Under the pieces are notes generated by a model that did no database searches, was not told the DNA's origin, and was given only the letters and a program-made list of their open reading frames with translations. This document shows, piece by piece, positions 1-5,643 of a stretch of 5,643 nucleotides of DNA (position 1 is its first letter; each line of letters begins with the position of its first letter). Both the position numbers and the translations under genes were made by a program. The stretch is from Burkholderiaceae bacterium (GTDB taxonomy: Bacteria; Pseudomonadota; Gammaproteobacteria; Burkholderiales; Burkholderiaceae): positions 1 to 5,643 of the forward strand of contig JAKONL010000233.1 in NCBI GenBank assembly GCA_022701965.1, read 5' to 3'.

Positions 1-1
1 C

Positions 2-76
2 GGCTCGGTCACCGTGCACGCCGACGCCCGCCTGTTCGCCGGCCTGTTCGACGGCGACGAGGCCGCCGAGCTGGCG
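2..76 (+). repeat. Diverged copy A of a 25-codon pirin C-terminal segment
   Basis: This segment, beginning GSVTVHADARLFAGLFDG and ending EAAELA, matches 317-391 in the same frame: 23 of 25 residues and 61 of 75 bases agree by hand count. Most of the differing bases are synonymous third positions. In pirins this segment belongs in the C-terminal domain, yet here it directly precedes HKDSMGN, which belongs in the N-terminal cupin. Confidence 0.85.
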
Positions 77-556
77 CACAAGGACAGCATGGGCAATGTC
101 GAGAGCATTCCGCCGGGCGACGTCCAGCGCATGAGCGCCGGCCGCGGCGTGATGCACAGCGAGTTCAACCTCAAGGCCGACGAGACCACGCACTTCCTGC
201 AGATCTGGATCCAGCCCAACGTGAAGGGCATCGAGCCCGGCTACGAGCAGAAGAAGTTTCCGGCGGCCGACAAGCGCGGTCACCTTCGCCTGGTCGCCTC
301 GCCGGACGGCAGCGACGGATCGGTCACGGTGCATGCCGACGCACGACTGTTCGCGGGTCTCTTCGACGGTGCCGAGGCGGCGTCGCTGGCGCTCGACCCG
401 AAGCGCAAAAGCTACGTGCACCTGGTGCGCGGCGAACTCGACGTCAACGGCGCGACGCTCAGAACCGGCGACGCCGCGCTGCTGGAGGGCGAATCGCGCC
501 TCGCCCTGAGCGCGGGCACCGACGCCGAAGTGCTGGTGTTCGATCTCGCGGCATGA
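2..556 (+). CDS. Pirin family protein (YhaK/quercetin 2,3-dioxygenase type), 5'-partial and rearranged
   Basis: The frame is open from base 2 to the TGA at 554-556, and the true start lies upstream of the window. From base 77 on, the protein reads like the second two-thirds of a bacterial YhaK-type pirin: HKDSMGN, then PGDVQRMSAGRGVMHSEFN, LQIWIQPN, a KRGHLRLVASPDG segment, and a C-terminal cupin ending AEVLVFDLAA. These are bicupin proteins, normally about 230 residues; members bind Fe and some show quercetinase activity. The HSE motif (codons at 155-163) supplies the third and fourth metal ligands. The His-x-His pair that should lie just before HKDSMGN is absent. Its place is taken by GSVTVHADARLFAGLFDG, a copy of the protein's own C-terminal segment (see repeats). 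The gene may therefore be a tandem pirin fusion, a broken gene, or a chimera from assembly. The family call is firm; integrity is uncertain. The first in-window starts (GTG 14, ATG 89) are not convincing. Confidence 0.8.
   Translation, partial: GSVTVHADARLFAGLFDGDEAAELAHKDSMGNVESIPPGDVQRMSAGRGVMHSEFNLKADETTHFLQIWIQPNVKGIEPGYEQKKFPAADKRGHLRLVASPDGSDGSVTVHADARLFAGLFDGAEAASLALDPKRKSYVHLVRGELDVNGATLRTGDAALLEGESRLALSAGTDAEVLVFDLAA
317..391 (+). repeat. Copy B of the same segment, in its normal pirin position
   Basis: This is the matching copy, 315 bp (exactly 105 codons) downstream of copy A. It lies in the expected context, after the LRLVASPDG segment and before the C-terminal KSYVHLVRGEL strand. 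It uses GGA, CAT, GCA, CGA and GGT where copy A uses GGC, CAC, GCC, CGC and GGC. The two copies are therefore not a recent exact duplication. Confidence 0.85.
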
Positions 557-561
557 TGTCG

Positions 562-598
562 GGCCGCTTTCGGGCGGCCTCTCTTTTCTCGTTCTTTC
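562..598 (+). terminator. Candidate Rho-independent terminator after the first pirin
   Basis: GGCCGC (562-567) and GCGGCC (574-579) form a 6-bp perfect GC stem around a 6-nt loop, TTTCGG. A T-rich but interrupted tract (580-598) follows. It begins 6 bp after the stop codon. Position and form fit an intrinsic terminator, though the U-tract contains several C residues and may be leaky. The downstream doxX-like gene begins only 26 bp past the tract, with no clear promoter, so partial readthrough is possible. Confidence 0.6.
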
Positions 599-623
599 AA
601 CTGTTTCTTATTGGAGTGAATTC

Positions 624-1052
624 ATGGCTACCGCGACATCCACCGGCATCACCACCACCTCGACTCAGGACGTCGTCGCCCTCGTCGGGCGCATCCTGAT
701 CGCCTACCTGTTCATTCCGGCAGGCTTCAGCAAGCTGATGGGATTCGCCGGCACGGTCGGCTACATCACCTCGGCCGGACTGCCGCTGCCGCAGGTCGCC
801 GCCGCCATCGCGATCGTGGTGGAGCTCGGCCTCGGCATCTGCCTGCTGCTGGGCATCAAGACCCGTGTCGTGGCGGTCGTGCTCGCGCTCTTCACGCTGG
901 CGACCGCCGTGTTCTTCCACAAGTACTGGGCCGTGCCGGACGCGATGAAGATGGGCCAGATGATCAATTTCAACAAGAACATCGCCATCGCCGGCGGCCT
1001 GCTCGCCTTCGCCGCCTTCGGCCCCGGCCGCCTGAGCGTCGACAAGCGCTGA
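624..1052 (+). CDS. DoxX family inner-membrane protein
   Basis: This encodes a 142-residue integral membrane protein. Four hydrophobic segments lie near residues 17-34, 56-77, 81-98 and 118-134. DoxX-family hallmarks are visible: GRILIAYLFIPAGFSKL in the first helix, a VELGLGICLLLGIKTR stretch in the second, and NFNKNIAIAGGLL before the last. Length is typical. Family members have been tied to membrane-associated redox and thiol-stress functions, but their exact reaction is mostly unknown and I do not assign one. The ATG at 624 is preceded by GGAG (613-616) with 7-nt spacing, which supports this start. The flavoprotein gene follows 33 bp after the stop on the same strand, suggesting co-transcription. 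The upstream gap (557-623) holds the candidate terminator and no promoter I can defend. Confidence 0.88.
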   Translation: MATATSTGITTTSTQDVVALVGRILIAYLFIPAGFSKLMGFAGTVGYITSAGLPLPQVAAAIAIVVELGLGICLLLGIKTRVVAVVLALFTLATAVFFHKYWAVPDAMKMGQMINFNKNIAIAGGLLAFAAFGPGRLSVDKR

Positions 1053-1085
1053 TCCGTTCCATCCATTTTTCTGTAGAGGCTCTTC

Positions 1086-1640
1086 ATGACCGACATCGCA
1101 GTCGTCTTCCACTCCGGCTACGGCCATACCCAGCGCGTCGCACAGCTCGTGGCCGAAGGCGCCCAGGCCCAGCTGATCGCCATCGACGCCGACGGCAACC
1201 TTCCCGAGGGCGCCTGGGACACATTGGCCGCCGCCGACGCGATCATCTTCGGCACACCGACCTACATGGGCGGCGCGAGCTGGCAGTTCAAGAAGTTCGC
1301 CGACGCGTCGTCGAAGGTCTGGTTCGCCCGCGGCTGGCAGGACAAGGTGTTCGGCGGATTCACGAACAGCGCCAGCCTCAACGGCGACAAGCAGGTCACG
1401 CTGCAGTTCCTCCACACGCTGGCTTCGCAGCACGGCGGCATCTGGGTCAGCCTGGGCCTGCCGCCGGCCAACAAGAAGGCCGCGACGCGCGAGGACGTCA
1501 ACAACCTCGGCGGCTCGGTCGGCCTCCTTGTGCAATCGCCTTCGGACGCCAGCGTGCAGGAGATCCCGCAGGGCGATCTCGATACCGCCGTGGCCTACGG
1601 CAAGCGCGTCGCCGAGATCGCCGCGAAGTTCGGCAAGTAG
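1086..1640 (+). CDS. Flavodoxin-like NAD(P)H:quinone oxidoreductase (WrbA-related)
   Basis: This encodes a 184-residue soluble flavodoxin-fold protein. The N-terminal strand IAVVFHSGYGHTQRVA (residues 4-19) carries the FMN phosphate-binding loop. GTPTYMGGAS (about 56-65) is the second flavin loop seen in WrbA-like proteins, and KVFGGFTNSASLNGDKQ (87-103) is the third conserved strand and loop. Such enzymes typically use NAD(P)H for two-electron reduction of quinones, avoiding semiquinone radicals. The protein lacks recognisable WrbA C-terminal signatures, so 'flavodoxin family/NADPH-dependent FMN reductase' is the safer label. The ATG is preceded by AGAGG (1075-1079) with 6-nt spacing. It sits 33 bp after the DoxX gene and 22 bp before the second pirin, in the middle of the apparent operon. 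Partnership with the DoxX protein and pirin in quinone or electrophile detoxification is an inference from context. Confidence 0.85.
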   Translation: MTDIAVVFHSGYGHTQRVAQLVAEGAQAQLIAIDADGNLPEGAWDTLAAADAIIFGTPTYMGGASWQFKKFADASSKVWFARGWQDKVFGGFTNSASLNGDKQVTLQFLHTLASQHGGIWVSLGLPPANKKAATREDVNNLGGSVGLLVQSPSDASVQEIPQGDLDTAVAYGKRVAEIAAKFGK

Positions 1641-1662
1641 CCGGAACGACAGGCGCCGCACC

Positions 1663-2598
1663 ATGAACGATCTCCTCACCCTCACGGGTCACGACAAGGA
1701 CCTGGGCGGCGGCTTCAAGGTCCGGCGCCTGCTGCCGGCGGCCCGGCGCCGTTCGGTCGGACCCTTCGTCTTCTTCGACCATTTCGGTCCGGCCCAGGAG
1801 CGCCCGGGCGAGGAGCACGACGTGCGGCCGCATCCGCACATCGGGCTGTCCACGGTGACCTACCTCTTCGAGGGCGCGATGATGCATCGCGACAGCCTGG
1901 GCAGCGTGCAGGAGATCCTGCCCGGCGCGATCAACTGGATGACGGCCGGGCGCGGCATCGTGCATTCGGAACGCAAGCCCGAGCGCCTGAAGTCGGACGA
2001 GTACGTGAACCACGGCCTGCAGCTGTGGGCAGCGCTGCCCCGGGCTTTCGAGGAGGTCGAGCCGAGCTTCTCGCACACCGCGAGCAGCGAGATTCCAGAA
2101 ACGGTGGAGCAGGGCGCTCGCGTGCGCGTGCTGGTCGGCGAAGCCTTCGGCAAGCGCTCGCCGGTGAAGACCCACGCACCGACGATCTACCTGGACATCA
2201 GCCTGGAGCCGGGCGCACGCTTCGTGCTGCCGCCGCTCGCGCCCGAGCTGGCCGTCTACACGGTCGACGGCGCCATCGACATCGACGGCATCACTGTCGG
2301 CATGCACACGATGACGCTGTTGTCCGAAGGGCTGGGCGCCACGTTCGTCATGCCGATGGATACCGCCGGTAATCGGTCGGTGCGCCTGATGGTGGTCGGT
2401 GGCGAGCCGCTCGACGGCCCGCGCTTCATCACCTGGAACTTCGTCTCCAGCCGCAAGGAACGCATCCTGCAGGCCGGCGAGGACTGGCAGGCACAGCGCA
2501 TGGGACATGTTCCCGGCGAGACGGAATTCATTCCGTTGCCGGGGCCGCCGTTCCGCGTCCAGGACCCGGCGCCGGACACCGGTACCACGCCGGTCTGA
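1663..2598 (+). CDS. Pirin family protein, full length with intact metal site
   Basis: This encodes a 311-residue bicupin protein. N-terminal landmarks are VGPFVFFDHFGP (32-43), then RPHPHIGLSTVTYLFEGAMMHRDSLGS and MTAGRGIVHSER. The four expected ligands are present: His57, His59, His101 and Glu103, almost the same numbering as human pirin (56, 58, 101, 103). A C-terminal cupin follows, with LYVTVDGAIDI-like strands around 207-218. Pirins bind iron; some act as quercetinases, others as redox-sensitive regulators or enzyme partners, and substrate cannot be read here. It is longer than YhaK-type pirins and clearly a different subtype from the one at the left edge. The ATG at 1663 is chosen because it lies 22 bp after the flavoprotein stop and begins the conserved sequence; a longer in-frame opening (from 1528) overlaps the previous gene and looks non-homologous. 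The Shine-Dalgarno is weak (AGGCG, 1651-1655). Confidence 0.9.
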   Translation: MNDLLTLTGHDKDLGGGFKVRRLLPAARRRSVGPFVFFDHFGPAQERPGEEHDVRPHPHIGLSTVTYLFEGAMMHRDSLGSVQEILPGAINWMTAGRGIVHSERKPERLKSDEYVNHGLQLWAALPRAFEEVEPSFSHTASSEIPETVEQGARVRVLVGEAFGKRSPVKTHAPTIYLDISLEPGARFVLPPLAPELAVYTVDGAIDIDGITVGMHTMTLLSEGLGATFVMPMDTAGNRSVRLMVVGGEPLDGPRFITWNFVSSRKERILQAGEDWQAQRMGHVPGETEFIPLPGPPFRVQDPAPDTGTTPV

Positions 2599-2630
2599 GG
2601 GCCCATTCGACGTTCGGCTTGCACAGTTGG

Positions 2631-2659
2631 TTGAGAATGGAAACAATAGTCATTCTCAT
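2631..2659 (+). promoter_or_regulatory. Candidate sigma-70 promoter overlapping the Fur site
   Basis: TTGAGA (2631-2636) matches 5 of 6 bases of the -35 consensus. After a 17-nt spacer comes TCTCAT (2654-2659), matching 4 of 6 bases of the -10. A start near 2665-2667 would give a leader of about 20 nt before the GTG at 2685. The -35 and -10 elements overlap the two Fur-like arms, so a bound repressor would block RNA polymerase. Confidence 0.45.
2632..2658. promoter_or_regulatory. Candidate Fur operator
   Basis: TGAGAATG and CATTCTCA form an 8-bp perfect dyad separated by 11 nt. Each arm resembles the GATAAT/ATTATC half-sites bound by Fur; GTCATTCTC agrees with ATCATTATC at 7 of 9 positions. 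The arms are 6 bp further apart than in the classic 19-bp box, consistent with Fur's tolerance for arrays of hexamers. Its place just before a siderophore receptor gene is the usual one for iron repression. Binding itself is inferred. Confidence 0.62.
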
Positions 2660-2684
2660 CTTGCAACTGTCAACCGATCGTCCT

Positions 2685-4862
2685 GTGAATCGCCTTCCTC
2701 CATTTCCCCTCGTCGCTTCCCGCTTTCTTTCTCCTCTCTCCAGGTTATCGCGCGGAATGCTCTGCGCCGGCCTGACGGTCTCCACGGCGGGCGTCGGCGC
2801 GCAGACCGCGCAGCGCACGCCATCGGTCGGCAGCCTGGGCGAGGTCGTCGTCACGGGCGAATCCGACGGTCTTCCGGCGCCTTATGCCGGCGGCCAGCTG
2901 TCGCGCGGCAGCGGTCTCGGCATGCTCGGCAACACGAGCACGATGGAATCGCCGTTCAGCAGCACCAGCTACACGGCCGAGGTCATCGAGAACCAGCAGT
3001 CGCGCACCATCGGCGAGGTGCTGGTCAACGACCCGTCGGTGCGGACCACCACCGCAGCGGGCGGCTTCAGCGAGGACATCCAGGTCCGCGGTTTCGGCAT
3101 CGCGGGTGGCGACGTCGGTCTCAACGGCCTCTACGGCCTGACCTCCGCCAGCCGCGTGCCGACCGAGATCGTCGAGCGCGTCGACCTGCTCAAGGGCCCC
3201 GGCACGCTGATCAACGGCGTGCCGCCGGGCGGCAGCATCGGCGGCAGCGTCAACGTGATGACCAAGCGTGCGGCCGCCGAGCCGCTGACCCGCCTGGGCG
3301 TCGGCTATCTGAGCGAGGGCCAGTACGGCACCAGCGTCGACATCGGCCGTCGCTTCGGCGAGAACAAGGAATGGGGCGTGCGCCTCAACGGCGCCTACCG
3401 GGACGGCGAAGCCAGCATCGACCGGGGCAAGCAGCAGGTCGGCATCGGCGCGATCGGCCTCGACTACCGCAGCGGCCGCGTGCGCTGGTCGCTCGACGCC
3501 TACACCGCGCGCGAGGACATCAGGAATTTCAGGCCGCAGATCGGCTTCCAGCCGACGCTGCTCGCGCTGCCGACGCCGCCCGACAATCGTTCCAACTGGT
3601 TTCCCGGCACCCGGCTGGAACTGGAGGACAACGTCGTCGCTTCGCGCGTCGAATTCGACATCAACGACCGCCTGACCGCCTATGCGGGCATAGGCTACCG
3701 CGACGGTTCGGCGCGGCAGGTGTTCCCGTCGACGACGACGTCCATGAACGCGCTGGGCAACTTCACCGTGCGCAACGGCTTCTACGACTCCGACAGCAGG
3801 ACCACCAGCGCGGACATCGGCCTGCGCGGCCGCTTCTCGACCGGCAGCGTGAACCATGCCTGGGTGGTGAGCGCGGCGGACCTGCGGCAGGAAGTGGGCA
3901 CCGCCTACGTGACGTCGCTGCGGACTTCGCCTTCGAGCATCTACACCCCCTCGGCGCTCCCGGTGATCACCGGCGCGCGCAACGACACGGCGCGCGCGTC
4001 CGAAGCGCACAACTACAGCGTCGCCATCGCCGACACGATGTCCTTCGCGCAGGACCGCGTGCTGGTCACGCTCGGCCTGCGCGAGCAGACAGTCGACCTG
4101 GACAACTACAGCACCACGACCGGCGCACGCACGACGAGGTACAAGGAAAGCGCGCTGTCGCCGCTCGCGGGCATCGTCTTCAAGCTCGACCCGCGGGTCT
4201 CGCTGTTCGGCAACTACACCGAAGGTCTCACGCGCGGCGGCATCGCGCCGACGACCGCGCGCAACGCGGGCGAGGTCTTTCCGCCATTCAAGTCCGAGCA
4301 GTTCGAGGCCGGCGTGAAGGTCGACTGGGGCCGCGTCATGACGACCGCCAGCGTCTTCCAGATCGCGCGACCCAACAGCCTCACCGACCCGACCACCAAC
4401 ATCTACAGCTTCGACGGCGAACAGCGCAACCGCGGCCTCGAGCTCGCGGCCTACGGCGAACCGATGCGCGGGCTGCGGCTGATGGGCGGCCTGACGTTCA
4501 ACGACGCCAAGGTGCAGCGCGCCGCGACGTTCCAGGGCAACGACGCCTACGGCATTCCCGACAAAACGTTCAACGTCGGCGCCGACTGGGACGTGCCCGG
4601 CGTGCAGGGCCTGGCGCTGACCGGCCGCGTGATCTACACCGGCTCGATGTATGCCAGCAATGCCAATACGCTCTCGATCCCGAGCTGGACGCGGGTGGAC
4701 GTCGGCGCGCGTTATCGCACGAAGATCGCCGGGACCACGACCGTGTTGCGCGCCGGCATCGAGAACGTCGGAGACCGCAACGTCTGGCTGGTCAGCGGCA
4801 ACAACTACCTCACGGTGAGCGCGCCGCGCACCTTCGTGCTCTCGGCCACGTTCGACTTCTGA
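2685..4862 (+). CDS. TonB-dependent siderophore receptor, outer membrane
   Basis: This encodes a 725-residue outer-membrane receptor for ferric-siderophore uptake, energised by TonB-ExbBD. A basic N-terminus and hydrophobic MLCAGLTVSTAGVGA (25-39) form a signal peptide with likely cleavage after Ala39. The TonB box is EVVVTG (53-58). The plug follows (about 89-196), with IGEVLVNDPSVR, FSEDIQVRGF, ERVDLLKGP and the GGSIGGSVNVMTKR motif. The rest forms the 22-strand barrel, ending TFVLSATFDF with the C-terminal Phe used in barrel assembly. There is no N-terminal STN signalling domain, so it appears to be a pure transporter. The plug and barrel motifs fit the FpvA/FhuE-like siderophore family; the ligand cannot be told. 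The start is uncertain. GTG 2685 gives a credible signal peptide but has no clear Shine-Dalgarno. In-frame TTG 2619 and ATG 2637 fall in or before the promoter, and ATG 2757 would remove the charged n-region. Iron repression is likely. Confidence 0.9.
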   Translation: MNRLPPFPLVASRFLSPLSRLSRGMLCAGLTVSTAGVGAQTAQRTPSVGSLGEVVVTGESDGLPAPYAGGQLSRGSGLGMLGNTSTMESPFSSTSYTAEVIENQQSRTIGEVLVNDPSVRTTTAAGGFSEDIQVRGFGIAGGDVGLNGLYGLTSASRVPTEIVERVDLLKGPGTLINGVPPGGSIGGSVNVMTKRAAAEPLTRLGVGYLSEGQYGTSVDIGRRFGENKEWGVRLNGAYRDGEASIDRGKQQVGIGAIGLDYRSGRVRWSLDAYTAREDIRNFRPQIGFQPTLLALPTPPDNRSNWFPGTRLELEDNVVASRVEFDINDRLTAYAGIGYRDGSARQVFPSTTTSMNALGNFTVRNGFYDSDSRTTSADIGLRGRFSTGSVNHAWVVSAADLRQEVGTAYVTSLRTSPSSIYTPSALPVITGARNDTARASEAHNYSVAIADTMSFAQDRVLVTLGLREQTVDLDNYSTTTGARTTRYKESALSPLAGIVFKLDPRVSLFGNYTEGLTRGGIAPTTARNAGEVFPPFKSEQFEAGVKVDWGRVMTTASVFQIARPNSLTDPTTNIYSFDGEQRNRGLELAAYGEPMRGLRLMGGLTFNDAKVQRAATFQGNDAYGIPDKTFNVGADWDVPGVQGLALTGRVIYTGSMYASNANTLSIPSWTRVDVGARYRTKIAGTTTVLRAGIENVGDRNVWLVSGNNYLTVSAPRTFVLSATFDF

Positions 4863-4871
4863 GCGCCCCGG

Positions 4872-5642
4872 TCAGCCCATGTTCGGCTGCCCGTTCGCCG
4901 CCGTGACGCCGCCGTCCACCGGCAGCATCACGCCGGTCACGAAGCTCGCATCGTCGCTCGCGAGGAAGGCGATGACCGCCGCGACCTCGCTCGGCTCGGC
5001 GGGCCGACCGAGCGGAATGCGCTCCTTGAACTTCGCGAGCAGCTCGGGCTTCTGCTGGATGTCCTCGGCCATCGGCGTGCGGGTGAGGCTTGGGCAGACG
5101 GCGTTGACGCGTACGCCGTCGGCGCCGTGGTCGAGCGCGAGCGATCGCGTGAGGTTCACGATCGCGCCCTTGGACGCGTTGTAGAAGCCCATGCTCCAGT
5201 CGGCACCGATGCCGGAGACCGACGCCGTGTTGACGATGCAGCCGCGGCTCTTCTTCAATTCGGACATTGCCGCCTTCGCGCAATGGAACACACCGTCGAC
5301 GTTGATGCCCATCACCTTCTTCCAGTCGTCGAACGAGCCCTCGACGGCCTTGCCCATGACCGCCTTGCCGGCATTGGCCACCAGCACGTGCAGCGCGCCG
5401 AAGCGCTCGACCGTGGCGTCGACCAGCGCCTGCACCTGATCGAAATCGGACACGTCGGTCTTGCAGACGAGGGTCCGTTCGGCCGGCAGGCCGGCGGCGA
5501 CCTTGTCGAGCTTGTCCTGCGTGCTGCCGGCCAGGACGACGTTGGCGCCTTCTTCCGAGAAGCGGACGGCCGTGGCCTCGCCGATGCCGGAGCCCGCGCC
5601 GGTGACGATGACGGTCTTGCCTGCGAAGCGTTGGAGATTCAT
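4872..5642 (-). CDS. SDR family NAD(P)-dependent oxidoreductase
   Basis: This encodes a complete 256-residue classical short-chain dehydrogenase/reductase. The Rossmann glycine motif TGAGSGIG is at 14-21, the structural NAG motif at 90-92 and the conserved Asn of the catalytic tetrad at Asn114 (GINVDGVF). Ser141, Tyr154 and Lys158 (the last two in YNASK) complete the active site. PVDGG near 241-245 is the usual C-terminal motif. The position after the second beta strand, where NAD-dependent members carry Asp, is Gly39-Ser40 (VVLAGST), which hints at NADP(H), though weakly. Substrate cannot be assigned; SDRs of this length include 3-oxoacyl reductases, sugar and steroid dehydrogenases. The ATG complement is at 5640-5642, so the ribosome site and promoter lie outside the window. 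It is convergent with the receptor gene, 9 bp between stop codons, and so belongs to a different transcription unit. Confidence 0.92.
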   Translation of the reverse strand: MNLQRFAGKTVIVTGAGSGIGEATAVRFSEEGANVVLAGSTQDKLDKVAAGLPAERTLVCKTDVSDFDQVQALVDATVERFGALHVLVANAGKAVMGKAVEGSFDDWKKVMGINVDGVFHCAKAAMSELKKSRGCIVNTASVSGIGADWSMGFYNASKGAIVNLTRSLALDHGADGVRVNAVCPSLTRTPMAEDIQQKPELLAKFKERIPLGRPAEPSEVAAVIAFLASDDASFVTGVMLPVDGGVTAANGQPNMG

Positions 5643-5643
5643 G

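Larger units (their letters stand above)
2623..2670. repeat. Nested inverted repeat in front of the receptor gene
   Basis: Outer arms ACAGTTG (2623-2629) and CAACTGT (2664-2670) are perfect inverted repeats. They enclose inner perfect arms TGAGAATG (2632-2639) and CATTCTCA (2651-2658). The two dyads are nearly concentric, with centres at about 2645 and 2646.5. The inner pair resembles Fur half-sites; the outer pair is not part of a Fur box. No U-tract follows, so it does not look like a terminator. Confidence 0.75.

Noticed and set aside
1528..1662. An N-terminal extension of 45 codons for the second pirin
   Set aside because: It overlaps the end of the flavoprotein gene, is Arg/Ser-rich and lacks pirin similarity; ATG 1663 begins the conserved protein.
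2578..2594. ACCGG/CCGGT hairpin at the end of the pirin operon as a terminator
   Set aside because: Only a 5-bp stem, inside the coding end, and no T tract follows.
2619..2684. TTG 2619 or ATG 2637 as the receptor start
   Set aside because: Both lie within the candidate operator and promoter, and the resulting N-termini place hydrophobic and polar stretches before the real signal peptide.
2745..4010. A 421-codon open frame on the minus strand within the receptor gene, and similar ones at 597-1685 and 1498-2646
   Set aside because: Low-complexity Ala/Arg/Val/Asp-rich translations opposite confident genes; stop codons are simply rare in GC-rich antisense frames.
2399..4906. A long open frame of 835 codons on + in another frame over the receptor gene
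   Set aside because: It is rich in Arg, Ala, Gly and Pro with no domain, as expected for an off-frame reading of GC-rich DNA. The receptor frame has clear TonB box, plug and barrel motifs.
4810..5283. Open frame on minus overlapping the SDR gene in another frame
   Set aside because: Arg/His-rich off-frame reading of the SDR region; the SDR frame holds all catalytic motifs.
1..5643. A novel defence, mobile or biosynthetic system, CRISPR array, tRNA or rRNA
   Set aside because: All long genes fall into known families, and no spaced repeats, integrase/transposase genes, terminal inverted repeats or RNA-gene signatures were seen.

Overview
This is a GC-rich stretch with a strong G/C bias at third codon positions. 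It is almost fully coding and holds five complete protein genes plus one that runs off the left edge. The mix of pirin-like cupins, a DoxX membrane protein, a WrbA-like flavoprotein, a TonB-dependent siderophore receptor and a 'classical' SDR oxidoreductase, with compact operon spacing, fits a Gram-negative proteobacterium. A Burkholderiales-type betaproteobacterium is my best guess, but this rests on general resemblance and not on a database match.

Layout. (1) Bases 2-556 (+) hold the 3' part of a YhaK/quercetinase-type pirin gene whose start lies outside the window. Its left edge is odd: the normal N-terminal cupin half, with the first two metal ligands, is replaced by a second, diverged copy of the protein's own C-terminal segment, joined in frame. 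A candidate Rho-independent terminator follows (562-598). (2) Bases 624-2598 (+) hold a tight three-gene run: DoxX-family membrane protein, WrbA/flavodoxin-like FMN oxidoreductase, and a second full-length pirin of a different subtype that keeps all four metal ligands. (3) Bases 2599-2684 are an intergenic control region with a nested palindrome, a Fur-like operator and an overlapping candidate sigma-70 promoter. (4) Bases 2685-4862 (+) encode a TonB-dependent siderophore receptor with a signal peptide, TonB box, plug and beta-barrel ending in Phe. (5) Bases 4872-5642 (-) encode a complete SDR-family oxidoreductase, convergent with the receptor and separated from it by 9 bp.

How they may work together. 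The two pirins, DoxX and the flavoprotein look like a redox or electrophile/quinone-stress cluster: an FMN quinone reductase, a membrane redox-associated protein, and Fe-binding cupins of the type that can oxidise flavonols or act as redox sensors. The receptor appears to be a separate iron-repressed unit for ferric-siderophore uptake. The SDR belongs to whatever lies to the right. I found no mobile element, CRISPR array, RNA gene or clearly new defence or biosynthetic system. The most unusual points are the rearranged pirin at the left edge and the nested dyad in front of the receptor.
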